Assembly (NCBI GenBank): GCA_904397205.1
Contig: CAJFOO010000057.1
Span: forward strand, 1-62,400
Reading direction: 5' to 3'
Source: an uncultured Clostridia bacterium
GTDB lineage: Bacteria > Bacillota > Clostridia > Oscillospirales > Acutalibacteraceae
Length of the DNA: 62,400 nt
In this document: positions 26,465 to 35,612 of the stretch, piece after piece
How positions within the stretch are numbered: the first letter of the stretch is position 1
How the letters are laid out: every line of letters starts with the position of its first letter
Made by a program: the position numbers and the translations under genes
Notes under the pieces: generated by a model
The model's database searches: none
What the model was told of the DNA's origin: nothing
Seen by the model: the letters and a program-made list of their open reading frames with translations, nothing else

Positions 26465-27505
26465 ATGGAAAAGAAAAAAGTTGGCGTGGTGGGAGCCACC
26501 GGGTACGCTGGCGCGGAACTCGTGCGGCTGCTTCTGGGGCATCCTCAGGTGGCGCTTTCGGCCATCAGCTCCGTGACGTTTGCGGGGCTTGCTCTGAGCG
26601 AGGTGTACCCTGCCTACCGCGGGCTGTGCGACATGATCTGCGGCACGGAAGAGGAAGTGGTGGCAGCCAGCGAGATCGTATTCGCCGCGCTGCCCCACGG
26701 GCTTTCGCAGGAGCTGGCGCAGACCTGTTACCACGCGGGGAAGCTGTTCATTGATTTGGGCGCGGATTTCCGCCTGGAGGACGAGGCGGCATACCAGGAA
26801 TGGTACGGCGGGACGTTTTTAAACCGGGAACTGCATGAAATGGCCGTATATGCCATGCCGGAGTTTTTCCGCGAGCAGATCCGGGGCAAGCGGATATTGG
26901 CGAACCCGGGCTGTTACACCACGGCTGTCCCCATGGCGTTGGGACCGGCAGTGGAAAAGGGGCTGGTAGAGCTGACGGGGATCGTGGCGGACTGCAAGTC
27001 CGGCGTGACGGGTGCGGGCCGCAAGCTGACGCAGAATACCCATTACCCGGACGTCAACGAAGCGTTCACGGCGTATAAGGTGGCGGCGCACCGTCATACG
27101 CCCGAAATGGAACAGACGCTCAGCCACTTGGCGGGCGCACCGGTACGCCTGACCTTTGTGCCGCACCTGCTGCCGGTCAACCGGGGGATCCTGGCCACCT
27201 GCTACGCCAAAATCCAGCCCGGGGTGACGGAGGATGAAATCCGGCGGGTGTATGAGGAAAAGTACCGGGACGAGTATTTTGTCCGCCTGCTCCCGAAAGG
27301 GCGCGTGGCGGATGTGAAATATGTGCGGTGCTCCAATTTCTGCGACGTATCGCTGCATGTCGATTCCCGAACGGGGACGCTGGTGGCGGTTTCCGCACTG
27401 GACAATATGGATAAAGGAGCGGCCGGGCAGGCGGTACAGAACATGAACCTGGCTCTCGGCTGGGACGAAACCCTGGGCCTGCGGTTGATTCCGCCGGCAT
27501 TTTAA
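26465..27505 (+). CDS. argC: N-acetyl-gamma-glutamyl-phosphate reductase
   Basis: ArgC reduces N-acetylglutamyl phosphate to the semialdehyde with NADPH. The 346-residue protein has the N-terminal nucleotide-binding VGATGYAGAELVRLL and the active-site cysteine in ANPGCYTTA (near residue 147). AAAGGAGAG lies about 9 bases upstream; the gene is 6 bases after argH. Confidence 0.97.
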   Translation: MEKKKVGVVGATGYAGAELVRLLLGHPQVALSAISSVTFAGLALSEVYPAYRGLCDMICGTEEEVVAASEIVFAALPHGLSQELAQTCYHAGKLFIDLGADFRLEDEAAYQEWYGGTFLNRELHEMAVYAMPEFFREQIRGKRILANPGCYTTAVPMALGPAVEKGLVELTGIVADCKSGVTGAGRKLTQNTHYPDVNEAFTAYKVAAHRHTPEMEQTLSHLAGAPVRLTFVPHLLPVNRGILATCYAKIQPGVTEDEIRRVYEEKYRDEYFVRLLPKGRVADVKYVRCSNFCDVSLHVDSRTGTLVAVSALDNMDKGAAGQAVQNMNLALGWDETLGLRLIPPAF

Positions 27506-27536
27506 GCGCCGGGCAGACAAGAGAGGATGGTAGAAT

Positions 27537-28757
27537 ATGGCATATAAGACGATAGAAGGCGGCGTCACCGCGGCCGAAGGGTTTCAGGCGGCCGGCCTGC
27601 ACTGCGGGATCCGGCGAAACCAGTCGAAACCCGATCTGGCCCTGGTATACAGCCGTGTCCCCTGCACGGCGGCGGCCGTGTATACCCAGAACCTGGTGAA
27701 AGGGGCGCCCATCGAGGTGACCCGGCGCAATCTGGCCGACGGCACGGCCCAGGCGGTGATCTGCAACAGCGGCAACGCCAATACATGCAACGCGGACGGG
27801 GAAGAAAAAGCGCAGAAGATGTGCGACTGCATTGCGCAGGAGCTCGGGATTTCCCCCTCGAACGTAATTGTAGCTTCCACCGGGGTGATTGGGCAGGTGC
27901 TGCCTATTGAGCCGATTATCGAACATGCCCCGCAGCTGGCGGCCAGCTTGTCGGAATCCGGTTCGCTGGACGCCGCCCGGGCGATCATGACCACCGATCT
28001 GGTACCAAAGGAAGCGGCGGTGGAATTGACCCTGGGAGGCAAGACGGTGCGTATCGGCGGCATTGCGAAGGGTTCGGGGATGATCTGCCCCAATATGGCC
28101 ACGATGCTGGCGTTCCTGACGACCGACGCGACGATTTCTTCCCAAATGCTCGACGCCGCCCTGCACGAAGCCGTGGCGGAGAGTTTTAATATGATCAGCG
28201 TGGACGGGGATACTTCCACCAACGATATGGTTTCCATTATGGCGTCCGGCCTGGCGGAAGCCCCCTCCATCACCGAGAAGAACGCGGATTACGAGGAATT
28301 CTGCCGGGCGCTGACCGAGCTTTGCGTGACGCTTGCCCGCAAGATGGCCCGTGACGGGGAAGGGGCTTCCAAATTGCTGGAATGCCGTGTGCAGGGGGCC
28401 CGCAGCAAGGAGGATGCCCGCAAGATTGCCAAAAGCGTGATTTGCTCCAGCCTGTTTAAGGCAGCCATGTTCGGCGCGGATGCCAACTGGGGCCGCGTGC
28501 TGTGCGCCGTGGGTTATTCCGGGGCCGATGTGAACGTGGAGCTGGTGGACGTGGCCTTCATCTCCAAGATGGGGCGCATCCAGGTGTGCCTCAACGGCGC
28601 GGGGGTACCCTTCAGCGAGGAAGAGGCCAAGCGGATTTTGTCCGAGCCGGAGATCATCGTGCTCATCACGCTGCACGAAGGCGACGCCCAGGCACAGGCG
28701 TATGGGTGCGACCTGACCTACGATTATGTGAAAATCAACGGCGATTACCGTAGCTGA
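27537..28757 (+). CDS. argJ: Bifunctional ornithine acetyltransferase / N-acetylglutamate synthase
   Basis: ArgJ recycles the acetyl group from acetylornithine to glutamate and may also use acetyl-CoA, which would explain the absence of argA. The 406-residue precursor has the autocleavage motif KGSGMICPNMATMLAFLT; the Thr after Ala becomes the N-terminal nucleophile of the beta chain. The oxyanion region STGVIGQ and the C-terminal ANWGRVLCAVGYSG are present. It lies between argC and argB. Confidence 0.96.
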   Translation: MAYKTIEGGVTAAEGFQAAGLHCGIRRNQSKPDLALVYSRVPCTAAAVYTQNLVKGAPIEVTRRNLADGTAQAVICNSGNANTCNADGEEKAQKMCDCIAQELGISPSNVIVASTGVIGQVLPIEPIIEHAPQLAASLSESGSLDAARAIMTTDLVPKEAAVELTLGGKTVRIGGIAKGSGMICPNMATMLAFLTTDATISSQMLDAALHEAVAESFNMISVDGDTSTNDMVSIMASGLAEAPSITEKNADYEEFCRALTELCVTLARKMARDGEGASKLLECRVQGARSKEDARKIAKSVICSSLFKAAMFGADANWGRVLCAVGYSGADVNVELVDVAFISKMGRIQVCLNGAGVPFSEEEAKRILSEPEIIVLITLHEGDAQAQAYGCDLTYDYVKINGDYRS

Positions 28758-28787
28758 CCGCGGCTTGCCGGGAAGGGGCTGGTGGAT

Positions 28788-29645
28788 ATGAAAATTTCAG
28801 ATAACGACCGTGCGCAGGTGCTGGCACAGGCCCTGCCGTATATCCAGAAGTATGCGGGCAAGACCATCGTGGTGAAATACGGCGGCAACGCCATGATCAA
28901 CGAGGATCTCAAAACCGCCATGATGAACGACATTGTCCTGATGCAGTCGGTGGGGATCCATGTGGTGCTGGTACACGGCGGCGGGCCGGAAATTAACCGG
29001 ATGCTGGAACAGGTGGGCAAGGAAAGCCGGTTTATCCAGGGGATGCGCTACACCGATCAGGAAACCATGGACATTGTCCAGATGGTGCTGTGCGGGAAGG
29101 TCAATAAAGAGCTGGTCAAACACCTGGAACGCTGCCGCGGCAAGGCATTAGGGCTTTGCGGCCTCGACGGCGGGATGATCCGGGCGAAAAAGCTCGACAG
29201 CGGCGTTGATCTGGGATTTGTGGGGGAGATCCTCGAGGTCAACACCAAAATTATCACCGATTCCCTGGAGAGCGGGTATGTGCCCATCATCGCCACGGTG
29301 GCCGGCGGGCATGGCGGCGTGTCCTATAATATCAACGCCGATATTGCCGCCGCGCGCATCGCCGCCGAGCTGGGCGCGAAAAAGCTGATCCTCATGACGG
29401 ACATCCGCGGCCTGCTGCGGGATAAGGACGATGAGTCCACCTTAATCCCCGTGGTGAATGTGAGCGACGTGCCCAAGCTCCAGCGGCAGGGGATCATCAG
29501 CGGGGGGATGATCCCGAAAATCGACTGCTGTGTCGAAGCCGTCCGCCGCGGCGTAGGCCGTGCCCATATCCTCGACGGACGCATTCCCCACTCGATCCTG
29601 ATCGAGCTGTTTTCCGACGAGGGGATCGGGACCATGCTGTATTAA
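28788..29645 (+). CDS. argB: Acetylglutamate kinase
   Basis: ArgB phosphorylates N-acetylglutamate, usually the arginine-inhibited step in pathways with ArgJ. The 285-residue protein has the amino-acid kinase motifs VVKYGGNAM, LVHGGGPEINRML and GGMIPKI. The ATG at 28788 is preferred, 9 bases after GGAAGGGG; a GTG at 28782 is the alternative. Argd follows after 16 bases. Confidence 0.97.
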   Translation: MKISDNDRAQVLAQALPYIQKYAGKTIVVKYGGNAMINEDLKTAMMNDIVLMQSVGIHVVLVHGGGPEINRMLEQVGKESRFIQGMRYTDQETMDIVQMVLCGKVNKELVKHLERCRGKALGLCGLDGGMIRAKKLDSGVDLGFVGEILEVNTKIITDSLESGYVPIIATVAGGHGGVSYNINADIAAARIAAELGAKKLILMTDIRGLLRDKDDESTLIPVVNVSDVPKLQRQGIISGGMIPKIDCCVEAVRRGVGRAHILDGRIPHSILIELFSDEGIGTMLY

Positions 29646-29661
29646 TGAACGGAGGGATACC

Positions 29662-30840
29662 ATGAATTTGCAGGAAATCCAGGAGCGGGAACAGGAAGCT
29701 ATCATGCCGACCTACGGCCGGTTCCCGGTGGCGGTGGCCTCCGGGAAAGGGGCAACAGCCACCGACGTGCAGGGGCGCGAATACATTGATTTTACCAGCG
29801 GGATTGGCGTGAATGCGCTGGGGTTTTGCGACGCCGTCTGGGCGGATGCCGTGGCAAAGCAGGCCCATACTTTGCAGCACACCTCAAACTTGTACTATAC
29901 CCTGCCGCAAATCCATCTGGCGCAGCTATTGCGGGAAAAGACCGGGTTTGACAAGGTGTTTTTTGCCAATTCGGGCGCGGAGGCGAATGAATGCGCCATC
30001 AAGCTGGCGCGCAAGTACGGGACGGATACCTATGGGGAACACCGGACGAAGATCATCACACTTGTGAATTCTTTTCATGGAAGGACGGTCACCACGCTCG
30101 CCGCGACCGGGCAGGATGGGTTCCATCATTACTTCCATCCGTTTACCGGGGGATTTGTCTACGCGCAGGCCAACAATTTGGATTCGGTCCGCGCCTGCAT
30201 GGATGACAACACCTGCGCCGTCCTTTTGGAGTTTATCCAGGGCGAGGGCGGGGTACTGCCGCTGGAGCGCGGATTTGTGCAGGAGCTGGCCGCCCTGTGC
30301 CGGGAGAAGGACATCCTGCTCCTGGCCGACGAGGTGCAGACCGGCATGGGACGCACGGGCAAGTTGTTCTGCTATGAGCATTTCGGCGTGCAGCCGGATG
30401 TGATCACCAGCGCCAAGGGCCTGGGCGGCGGGCTGCCGATCGGTGCGTGCCTGTGCAGCGAGGCGCTCGGCGGGGTGCTCGGCAAGGGGATGCACGGCTC
30501 CACCTTTGGCGGCAACCCGGTTTGCTGTGCCGGGGCCGTCAGCGTACTGGAACGGGTGAGCCAGCCGGAATTTTTAGAGGAAGTGCGGCAGAAAGGCGAC
30601 TATCTGCGCGGCCGGCTGGAGCAAATCGACGGCATTGCCGGGGTACGGGGGATGGGCCTGATGCTCGGCGCGTCGCCCAGCCGGTCGACGGCGGGGGAAA
30701 TCGTGGCGCGCTGCGTGGAGCAGGGGCTTCTGCTGCTCACGGCAAAGGATGCCCTGCGGTTCCTGCCGCCGCTGAACATCTCCCGCGAGGAACTCGGCCG
30801 CGGGCTGGACATATTGACGCAAGTCCTGAAAAATTGCTGA
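29662..30840 (+). CDS. argD: Acetylornithine aminotransferase
   Basis: ArgD is a class III PLP aminotransferase converting N-acetylglutamate semialdehyde to acetylornithine. The 392-residue protein has FFANSGAEANECAIKLAR, LADEVQTGMGRTG and the PLP lysine in TSAKGLGGGLPIGA. GGAGGG precedes the ATG. It ends the argGHCJBD run; argF follows after its own promoter. Confidence 0.96.
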   Translation: MNLQEIQEREQEAIMPTYGRFPVAVASGKGATATDVQGREYIDFTSGIGVNALGFCDAVWADAVAKQAHTLQHTSNLYYTLPQIHLAQLLREKTGFDKVFFANSGAEANECAIKLARKYGTDTYGEHRTKIITLVNSFHGRTVTTLAATGQDGFHHYFHPFTGGFVYAQANNLDSVRACMDDNTCAVLLEFIQGEGGVLPLERGFVQELAALCREKDILLLADEVQTGMGRTGKLFCYEHFGVQPDVITSAKGLGGGLPIGACLCSEALGGVLGKGMHGSTFGGNPVCCAGAVSVLERVSQPEFLEEVRQKGDYLRGRLEQIDGIAGVRGMGLMLGASPSRSTAGEIVARCVEQGLLLLTAKDALRFLPPLNISREELGRGLDILTQVLKNC

Positions 30841-30857
30841 TCGGAATGAGATTTTTG

Positions 30858-30886
30858 TTGTGATCTTCCGTAATCCATGCTATAAT
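30858..30886 (+). promoter_or_regulatory. Separate promoter for argF
   Basis: TTGTGA (30858-30863) and TATAAT (30881-30886) have a 17-base spacer, 82 bases upstream of argF. I see no good ARG box here, so argF may be expressed partly independently of the rest of the cluster. Confidence 0.7.
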
Positions 30887-30968
30887 GGACAAGGAAAATC
30901 CGACAGGTTTTTAAGAATCATAAGGAAAAGCATCGGAAAGAATTTGGTTATTGGAGGCGTTCCCGATT

Positions 30969-31886
30969 ATGAAGCATCTGTTAAAGCTGCTCGACTTATC
31001 GGCAGAAGAAATTACGGATATTTTAAATTTAGCGGATCAGCTCAAATACGAGCAAAAGCATAAGATTGCGCACCATCACCTCAAAGGCATGACCCTGGGG
31101 ATGATTTTTGCCAAAGCGTCCACCCGCACGCGGGTGTCGTTCGAGGTTGGCATGTATCAGCTCGGAGGGCTTCCCATGTATCTTTCCGCCAGCGATATGC
31201 AGATTGGCCGCGGGGAACCCATTGAGGATACGGCCCGGGTTTTGTCGCGCTATCTGGACGGCATTATGATTCGGACCTTTGACCAGGAGCAGGTGGAGGA
31301 TTTGGCAAGATACGGCTCGATCCCCGTCATCAACGCGCTGACGGACTTTGCCCATCCCTGCCAGGTGCTGGCGGATTTGATGACTGTCCGCGAAATGAAG
31401 GGCAGTCTCGAAGGCTTGAAAGCCTGCTATATCGGCGACGGCAACAATATGATGAATTCGCTCATTGTCGGCTGCCTGAAAATGGGGATGTCCATCTCGG
31501 TGGCCTGCCCGCCAGGGTATGAGCCGGATGAGACCATCCTGGCGTTTGCCAAGGATTATCCCGGCTTCAACCTGCTTCACGATCCCAAACAGGCCGCCGC
31601 AGATGCGGATGTGGTCTTTACGGACGTGTGGGCTTCGATGGGGCAGGAGGATGAAGCGGAACGCCGCCGGCAGGCTTTTGCAGGTTATCAGGTGAATGCG
31701 GAGGTTTTAGCGGCGGCCAAGCCGGATGCCATGGTACAGCACTGCTTGCCCGCCCATCGCGGCGAGGAAATTACCCACGAGGTACTCGAAGCCCACGCAG
31801 CGGAGATCTTCGAGGAAGCGGAAAACCGCCTTCATGCGCAGAAAGCGGTCCTGGTCACACTGATGCAGGACCGGCGCAAAATGTAA
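30969..31886 (+). CDS. argF: Ornithine carbamoyltransferase
   Basis: ArgF makes citrulline from ornithine and carbamoyl phosphate. The 305-residue protein has the carbamoyl-phosphate loop ASTRTRVSFE, the HPCQ motif and the ornithine-binding HCLPAHRG. The ATG at 30969 has TTGGAGG about 11 bases upstream and gives the normal length. Catabolic OTC is unlikely given the biosynthetic neighbours. A terminator follows. Confidence 0.97.
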   Translation: MKHLLKLLDLSAEEITDILNLADQLKYEQKHKIAHHHLKGMTLGMIFAKASTRTRVSFEVGMYQLGGLPMYLSASDMQIGRGEPIEDTARVLSRYLDGIMIRTFDQEQVEDLARYGSIPVINALTDFAHPCQVLADLMTVREMKGSLEGLKACYIGDGNNMMNSLIVGCLKMGMSISVACPPGYEPDETILAFAKDYPGFNLLHDPKQAAADADVVFTDVWASMGQEDEAERRRQAFAGYQVNAEVLAAAKPDAMVQHCLPAHRGEEITHEVLEAHAAEIFEEAENRLHAQKAVLVTLMQDRRKM

Positions 31887-31905
31887 TCGTTTGCAGACGA
31901 GAGAA

Positions 31906-31935
31906 AGACCGTCCGGTAGGGACGGCCTTTTTCTT
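31906..31935. terminator. Terminator between argF and ypeB
   Basis: CCGTCC (31909-31914) pairs with GGGACGG (31919-31925) within a short loop, followed by TTTTTC. It closes the arginine cluster and lies between the converging argF and ypeB. Confidence 0.7.
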
Positions 31936-31943
31936 TGCTGCGT

Positions 31944-33281
31944 TTATATCACCAGGACGCCTCCGTCCCCTTGCAGGCGCAGGAAGATTTGTTCCTCCAT
32001 GCCGGTTGCGGCATTGACGTATACCAGCACCTGATCTTCCCCGTCCCCTTTGCATAAAAATTCATAGCAAAGCAGCTCGTCCAGGCCCGGGGTCGGGATC
32101 ACGGCCAGCCGGCCGGCTTCCACCGAGAGTTCGGGGCTCAGGCGGCTTTGGGCATCTTCTTTGGTGAGGCTGGGGGTTTGCGCGGCACGGTCGTGGTGGT
32201 TCATCAGATAGCCCGAACCGTCGTATTCCACAATGGAGCCGTCATCCAGCGCGACCGTTACCTTGATTAAGTCGGGGTAAAAGGTAATGTCGTTTTCCGC
32301 ATAGGCATATTGAATGGTACACAGGTTGTCATTTATCACATAATAGGTTTCGGTAAGGCTGTCCATCCCGTTTTGGGCTAGGAATTCCTGTGCTTTCTCG
32401 CTGGCCTCCTCAAAGGTGAGCACGGCTTCGGCAGGGGTGCGCGAATCGATCAGGGAGCAGACCAGGCCGCCCTGCTGGGTTACGCTGATGCGGCGCGAGC
32501 CGCCGGTGAAGTTGTAGGTGGGCAGGTTCCCCTGGGTGGAGGAGGAATACGCCAGGTCGGTTTCCTGCAAACCGAAAAAGGCAGCGGCCGTGCGGCGGGC
32601 ATTTTCGAGCGAAACGGTGGAACGGTTTTCCAGCCATTTGGGCTTGAGCTGGGAAATATGATCGGAAAATGGGCCGTCGTAAATGAGCGTAGGGTAGTCT
32701 TTGAAGTCAGCGGCGGCGGTTTCCAGCGATTGGCTGATAGCGGGCAGGGAAGCGTCCAGATCGAGGTTGCCGAGGATTTGCTTGGTCTCCCCTAAATGGA
32801 GGGAACTGGCGTCAAATTCCTTCTGGACTTCCGTCAGGTTGTCGTGGAGCAGGGAAGCATATTGCTCCAGGCTGGAAAGGGTTTGGCGGTCGTCGTCGGA
32901 AAGGGCTTCCCCGCGCGAAACCTTGGAGGCCACGGCGGCAGAAAAATCCTCCACCTGGGCAACGAATTTCTGCACGGTTTCCATGGAACCGCTTGTGGTG
33001 GGAAGGGAGGCAAGGGAGGACTTGGCTCCGCTGGCTTCTTTCATCAGAAGGGACGCAATGGCGTTTTGCTGGGTGAGGGTGTTGGCATAGGACGCTTTGA
33101 TCAGCGCGGTTTCCATGCCGGAAACATAGTCGCCCAGGTCGCTGAACGCCCGGCGGTATCCGTATTCCAAATCGGTGCGGTACTGGGCGGCCAGGTTGTA
33201 CCCGTTCGCCGCCATCCCGCCGGCGGCAACGAACGCGGCAGCCACCACGCTGGCAATCTGGATTTTTCTTCTGCGGGTCAT
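31944..33281 (-). CDS. ypeB: Germination protein YpeB
   Basis: YpeB is an inner spore membrane protein needed to localise and control the cortex hydrolase SleB. The 445-residue protein has an N-terminal membrane anchor (about 8-28), a long helical region (about 30-200), and three PepSY-like C-terminal repeats, seen around residues 225-290 (GGSRRISVTQQGG), 300-370 and 380-445. AAAAGGAGG precedes the ATG. In Bacillus ypeB lies just behind sleB; no sleB is next to it here. A forespore-type promoter is visible upstream. Confidence 0.85.
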   Translation of the reverse strand: MTRRRKIQIASVVAAAFVAAGGMAANGYNLAAQYRTDLEYGYRRAFSDLGDYVSGMETALIKASYANTLTQQNAIASLLMKEASGAKSSLASLPTTSGSMETVQKFVAQVEDFSAAVASKVSRGEALSDDDRQTLSSLEQYASLLHDNLTEVQKEFDASSLHLGETKQILGNLDLDASLPAISQSLETAAADFKDYPTLIYDGPFSDHISQLKPKWLENRSTVSLENARRTAAAFFGLQETDLAYSSSTQGNLPTYNFTGGSRRISVTQQGGLVCSLIDSRTPAEAVLTFEEASEKAQEFLAQNGMDSLTETYYVINDNLCTIQYAYAENDITFYPDLIKVTVALDDGSIVEYDGSGYLMNHHDRAAQTPSLTKEDAQSRLSPELSVEAGRLAVIPTPGLDELLCYEFLCKGDGEDQVLVYVNAATGMEEQIFLRLQGDGGVLVI

Positions 33282-33318
33282 AGGAATCCTCCTTTTCGAT
33301 GGTTTGCCCTATTTTTTG

Positions 33319-33347
33319 TATTTTGCGCCAAATCCGGGCGCGTATGC
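33319..33347 (-). promoter_or_regulatory. Candidate SigG-type promoter for ypeB
   Basis: On the minus strand GCATA (complement of 33343-33347) and CAAAATA (complement of 33319-33325) are 17 bases apart. This resembles the forespore SigG consensus GNATR-N17/18-CATNNTA with one -10 mismatch, in keeping with the known SigG control of sleB-ypeB. Confidence 0.45.
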
Positions 33348-33413
33348 AGGCAAATCCTTCCGGGCCGCGCCGGGAAAATACAAGGCTTTTTCATGATTTC
33401 CCCGTTTTGGGCA

Positions 33414-33449
33414 TAAAAAAAGCAGAGAACCGTTTCCAGTTCTCTGCTT
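33414..33449 (-). terminator. Terminator of the two-gene minus-strand unit
   Basis: A perfect 11-base stem (33420-33430 with 33439-33449) is followed on the minus strand by seven Ts. It ends transcription of the small genes at 33471-34131. Confidence 0.85.
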
Positions 33450-33470
33450 GGCGGAGCGTTTTCTTTTTTG

Positions 33471-33794
33471 CTAGAATGCCTGCTTGATTTCTTCCAGCAC
33501 CTTCATCAACTGCTTTTTCGGCAATGCACCAACCACGCCGGTCAAATCCATTTCCCCGCCGCCGACGCTGCCAAGGCCAACCTGAATCCACGCCGAAAGC
33601 ACACATTCATTCTGTCCAAAATCCACCTTTACAAACTGCATGGCAGTCATCAGCCCGGTCCCTTTTTTCCACACGTTCTCGCCGGTTTTTATGGTGGTCA
33701 TTTTAAACTTTTTCTTCGAGAGGATCGAACTGATTTTTTCCTGTGCTTCATCCAAACTGCAAGAATACGGTATTGTCATACTTGTGCGTGCCAT
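33471..33794 (-). CDS. Small conserved-looking protein of unknown function
   Basis: The 107-residue protein starts at the ATG at 33794, with AGAGATGGAG upstream; a longer start at 33815 overlaps the previous gene. It reads as an alpha/beta domain: SLDEAQEKISSILSKKKFKMTTI, then a beta region ending in LSAWIQVGLGSVGGGEMDLTG, then a helix. No signal peptide or membrane helix is seen. I do not recognise the family. Co-transcription with the zinc-ribbon membrane protein suggests a shared role. Confidence 0.7.
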   Translation of the reverse strand: MARTSMTIPYSCSLDEAQEKISSILSKKKFKMTTIKTGENVWKKGTGLMTAMQFVKVDFGQNECVLSAWIQVGLGSVGGGEMDLTGVVGALPKKQLMKVLEEIKQAF

Positions 33795-33795
33795 G

Positions 33796-34131
33796 TTACT
33801 CCATCTCTTTTCCATTCATTATTTTTGTCCCGCATTTCGGGCAAATTTGCGTGTTTTTTGTAATGTTTATCCCGCATTTTGGGCAAATGTCCAATGGCAT
33901 ACCATCTTTGCCGGTGTGGGTGATTCGATATAAAGCGTCCTGGTTTCTCTTTTTTATGACGGAAAAAATAATGCATAACAGGCCGGCTGCCGTCAGGACG
34001 CAGCAGGCCAAAAACAGGACAAGCAGCAGCGCCCTCCCGTTGGAAAAAGAAAGGTTGGAAAGATAAATCGCCGCGGGGATCATCCCGCCTATCCCGACGC
34101 CCGTCAGGATATATCCCAGCACCATAGGCAT
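33796..34131 (-). CDS. Small membrane protein with C-terminal zinc ribbon
   Basis: The 111-residue protein has two membrane helices (about 5-25 and 34-58) and a C-terminal double CPKCG motif (ICPKCGINITKN then ICPKCGTKI, about 80-102), which should bind one zinc on the cytoplasmic side. The start may be the ATG at 34131 or at 34125. It is the first gene of a two-gene unit with a strong promoter. The function is unknown; zinc-ribbon membrane proteins of this build are common in Clostridia. Confidence 0.7.
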   Translation of the reverse strand: MPMVLGYILTGVGIGGMIPAAIYLSNLSFSNGRALLLVLFLACCVLTAAGLLCIIFSVIKKRNQDALYRITHTGKDGMPLDICPKCGINITKNTQICPKCGTKIMNGKEME

Positions 34132-34203
34132 ATCTCCAGCGGCGCCTCCTTTCTCTGGAAAATCAGACAGAAACGTCCAATTTTCCTTTATATGTTAAAA
34201 CAT

Positions 34204-34232
34204 ATTTTACTACTTATCCTCCCTTTTTTCAA
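34204..34232 (-). promoter_or_regulatory. SigA-type promoter for the zinc-ribbon/unknown gene pair
   Basis: On the minus strand TTGAAA (complement of 34227-34232) and TAAAAT (complement of 34204-34209) have a 17-base spacer. The 301-base gap 34132-34432 holds this promoter and the ruvC promoter; the 130 bases between them show nothing else. Confidence 0.7.
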
Positions 34233-34370
34233 CCCCTAAATGGCAATTTCCCCTATTTTTCAAGCGGAAATATCCAAAACCGGCATCGGCTATCCGGAGG
34301 ATGTACTTACTGCAGGGGTTTCAGAGACTGGCAGCCGTACCAAGGGGACAAAAGAGGACCGGGAAAGCCG

Positions 34371-34399
34371 TTGCTTTCTTACAAAAAATATGGTAAAAT
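34371..34399 (+). promoter_or_regulatory. SigA-type promoter for ruvCAB
   Basis: TTGCTT (34371-34376) and TAAAAT (34394-34399) with a 17-base spacer, 34 bases before the ruvC start. Confidence 0.65.
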
Positions 34400-34432
34400 A
34401 AAACGATTACGAAGGATAAAGGAGGCCGCGGC

Positions 34433-34987
34433 ATGGTAATTTTGGGCATTGACCCGGGCTATGCGATTGTGGGATATGGCCTGGTGCGGCTGCACCACAG
34501 CCGGTACCACCCGCTGGAGCATGGGGCGATCGTCACCAAGGCGGGGGAAGCCTTCCCCCGGCGGCTGGAGATCATCGCCGACGCCATGACAGAGCTTCTG
34601 GCGCAGGGAAAACCCGACGCCGTGGCAGTGGAAAAGCTGTTCTTCCAAAACAACAAGACCACGGCGATCCAGGTGGCCGAAGCCCGCGGGGTCATCCTGC
34701 TGGCCGTCCAAAAGGCCGGGGTACCCATTTATGAATACACCCCCTTGCAGGTCAAGCAAGCTGTCACAGGGTATGGCCAGGCGAAAAAACCGCAGGTAAT
34801 GGAGATGACTCGCCGCCTGCTGTGCCTGAAGGAAATGCCCAAGCTGGACGATACGGCGGACGCGCTTGCCATGGCCATCTGCCACGGGCAGGCGGCCGGA
34901 TCGGCGCTGCGGCAGGAGCTTTTGCAGGGCCGCATGGCTTCGCGCCCCGCATGGGGAGGGAAAGGAGGGACCCGGAATGCTTTATAG
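34433..34987 (+). CDS. ruvC: Holliday junction resolvase RuvC
   Basis: RuvC is the dimeric endonuclease that cuts four-way junctions. The 184-residue protein has the RNase H-like catalytic acids: Asp7 (GIDPGYA), Glu68 (VEKLFF) and the C-terminal DDTADALA motif. AAAGGAGG precedes the ATG. It overlaps ruvA by 11 bases, so translation is coupled. Confidence 0.96.
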   Translation: MVILGIDPGYAIVGYGLVRLHHSRYHPLEHGAIVTKAGEAFPRRLEIIADAMTELLAQGKPDAVAVEKLFFQNNKTTAIQVAEARGVILLAVQKAGVPIYEYTPLQVKQAVTGYGQAKKPQVMEMTRRLLCLKEMPKLDDTADALAMAICHGQAAGSALRQELLQGRMASRPAWGGKGGTRNAL

Positions 34988-35585
34988 CGTGACAGGAGAA
35001 TTGATCCACACAGAACCCGGCCTGGCGGTGATTTCCTGCGGCGGGGTTGGGTTCAAGTGCCTCACGACACTCAATACCCAGCGGCAGCTTCCCAAGGTGG
35101 GGGAGAAGGCCCGGCTGTATACCCATCTGCATGTGCGGGAGGACGCCCTGGATTTATTTGGGTTTGCCACCTTGTCTGAGATGCACTGCTTTCAGATGCT
35201 CACGGGAGTCAGCGGCGTGGGGCCCAAGGTCGGGCTGGGGATCTTGTCGGAGCTTTCGTCGGAGCAGGTAGCGATGTCCGTGGCGGCAGGCGACAGCAAA
35301 ACGCTTACCCGTGCGCCGGGGGTCGGGCCGAAGCTCGCCCAGCGGATTGTCCTGGAGCTGGCGGATAAGGTCAAGAAGATGGCCTCCCGCGACGACGGCG
35401 GGTTTGTCCCCGCAGAGGCAGGGGTGGTTTCCGCTTCGTCCCACGCGGCGGAAGCGGTCAAGGCGCTGTCGGTGCTCGGGTACGCCCCGGCCGACGCGGC
35501 CGGCGTGGTGGCAAAGCTCGACAGTTCCTTACCGGTAGAAGAGCTGATCCGGCTGTCGCTCAAGGAGATGGGAAGCCGCCTGTAA
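34977..35585 (+). CDS. ruvA: Holliday junction helicase subunit RuvA
   Basis: RuvA binds the four-way junction as a tetramer and loads RuvB. The 202-residue protein has the N-terminal OB fold (GELIHTEPGLAVISCGGVGF), the helix-hairpin-helix regions (TGVSGVGPKVGLGIL and APGVGPKLAQRIVLEL) and the C-terminal RuvB-binding domain. The ATG at 34977 has GGAGGG 7 bases upstream and overlaps the end of ruvC. Confidence 0.96.
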   Translation: MLYSVTGELIHTEPGLAVISCGGVGFKCLTTLNTQRQLPKVGEKARLYTHLHVREDALDLFGFATLSEMHCFQMLTGVSGVGPKVGLGILSELSSEQVAMSVAAGDSKTLTRAPGVGPKLAQRIVLELADKVKKMASRDDGGFVPAEAGVVSASSHAAEAVKALSVLGYAPADAAGVVAKLDSSLPVEELIRLSLKEMGSRL

Positions 35586-35612
35586 GCATGTGAAAAGAAA
35601 GGGGGAGCGCGC

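Noticed and set aside
23804-26734. A minus-strand open frame of more than 900 codons opposite argG, argH and argC
   Set aside because: It lies entirely antisense to three certain genes and arises from their GC-rich codon pattern. It has no ribosome-binding site or family motif.
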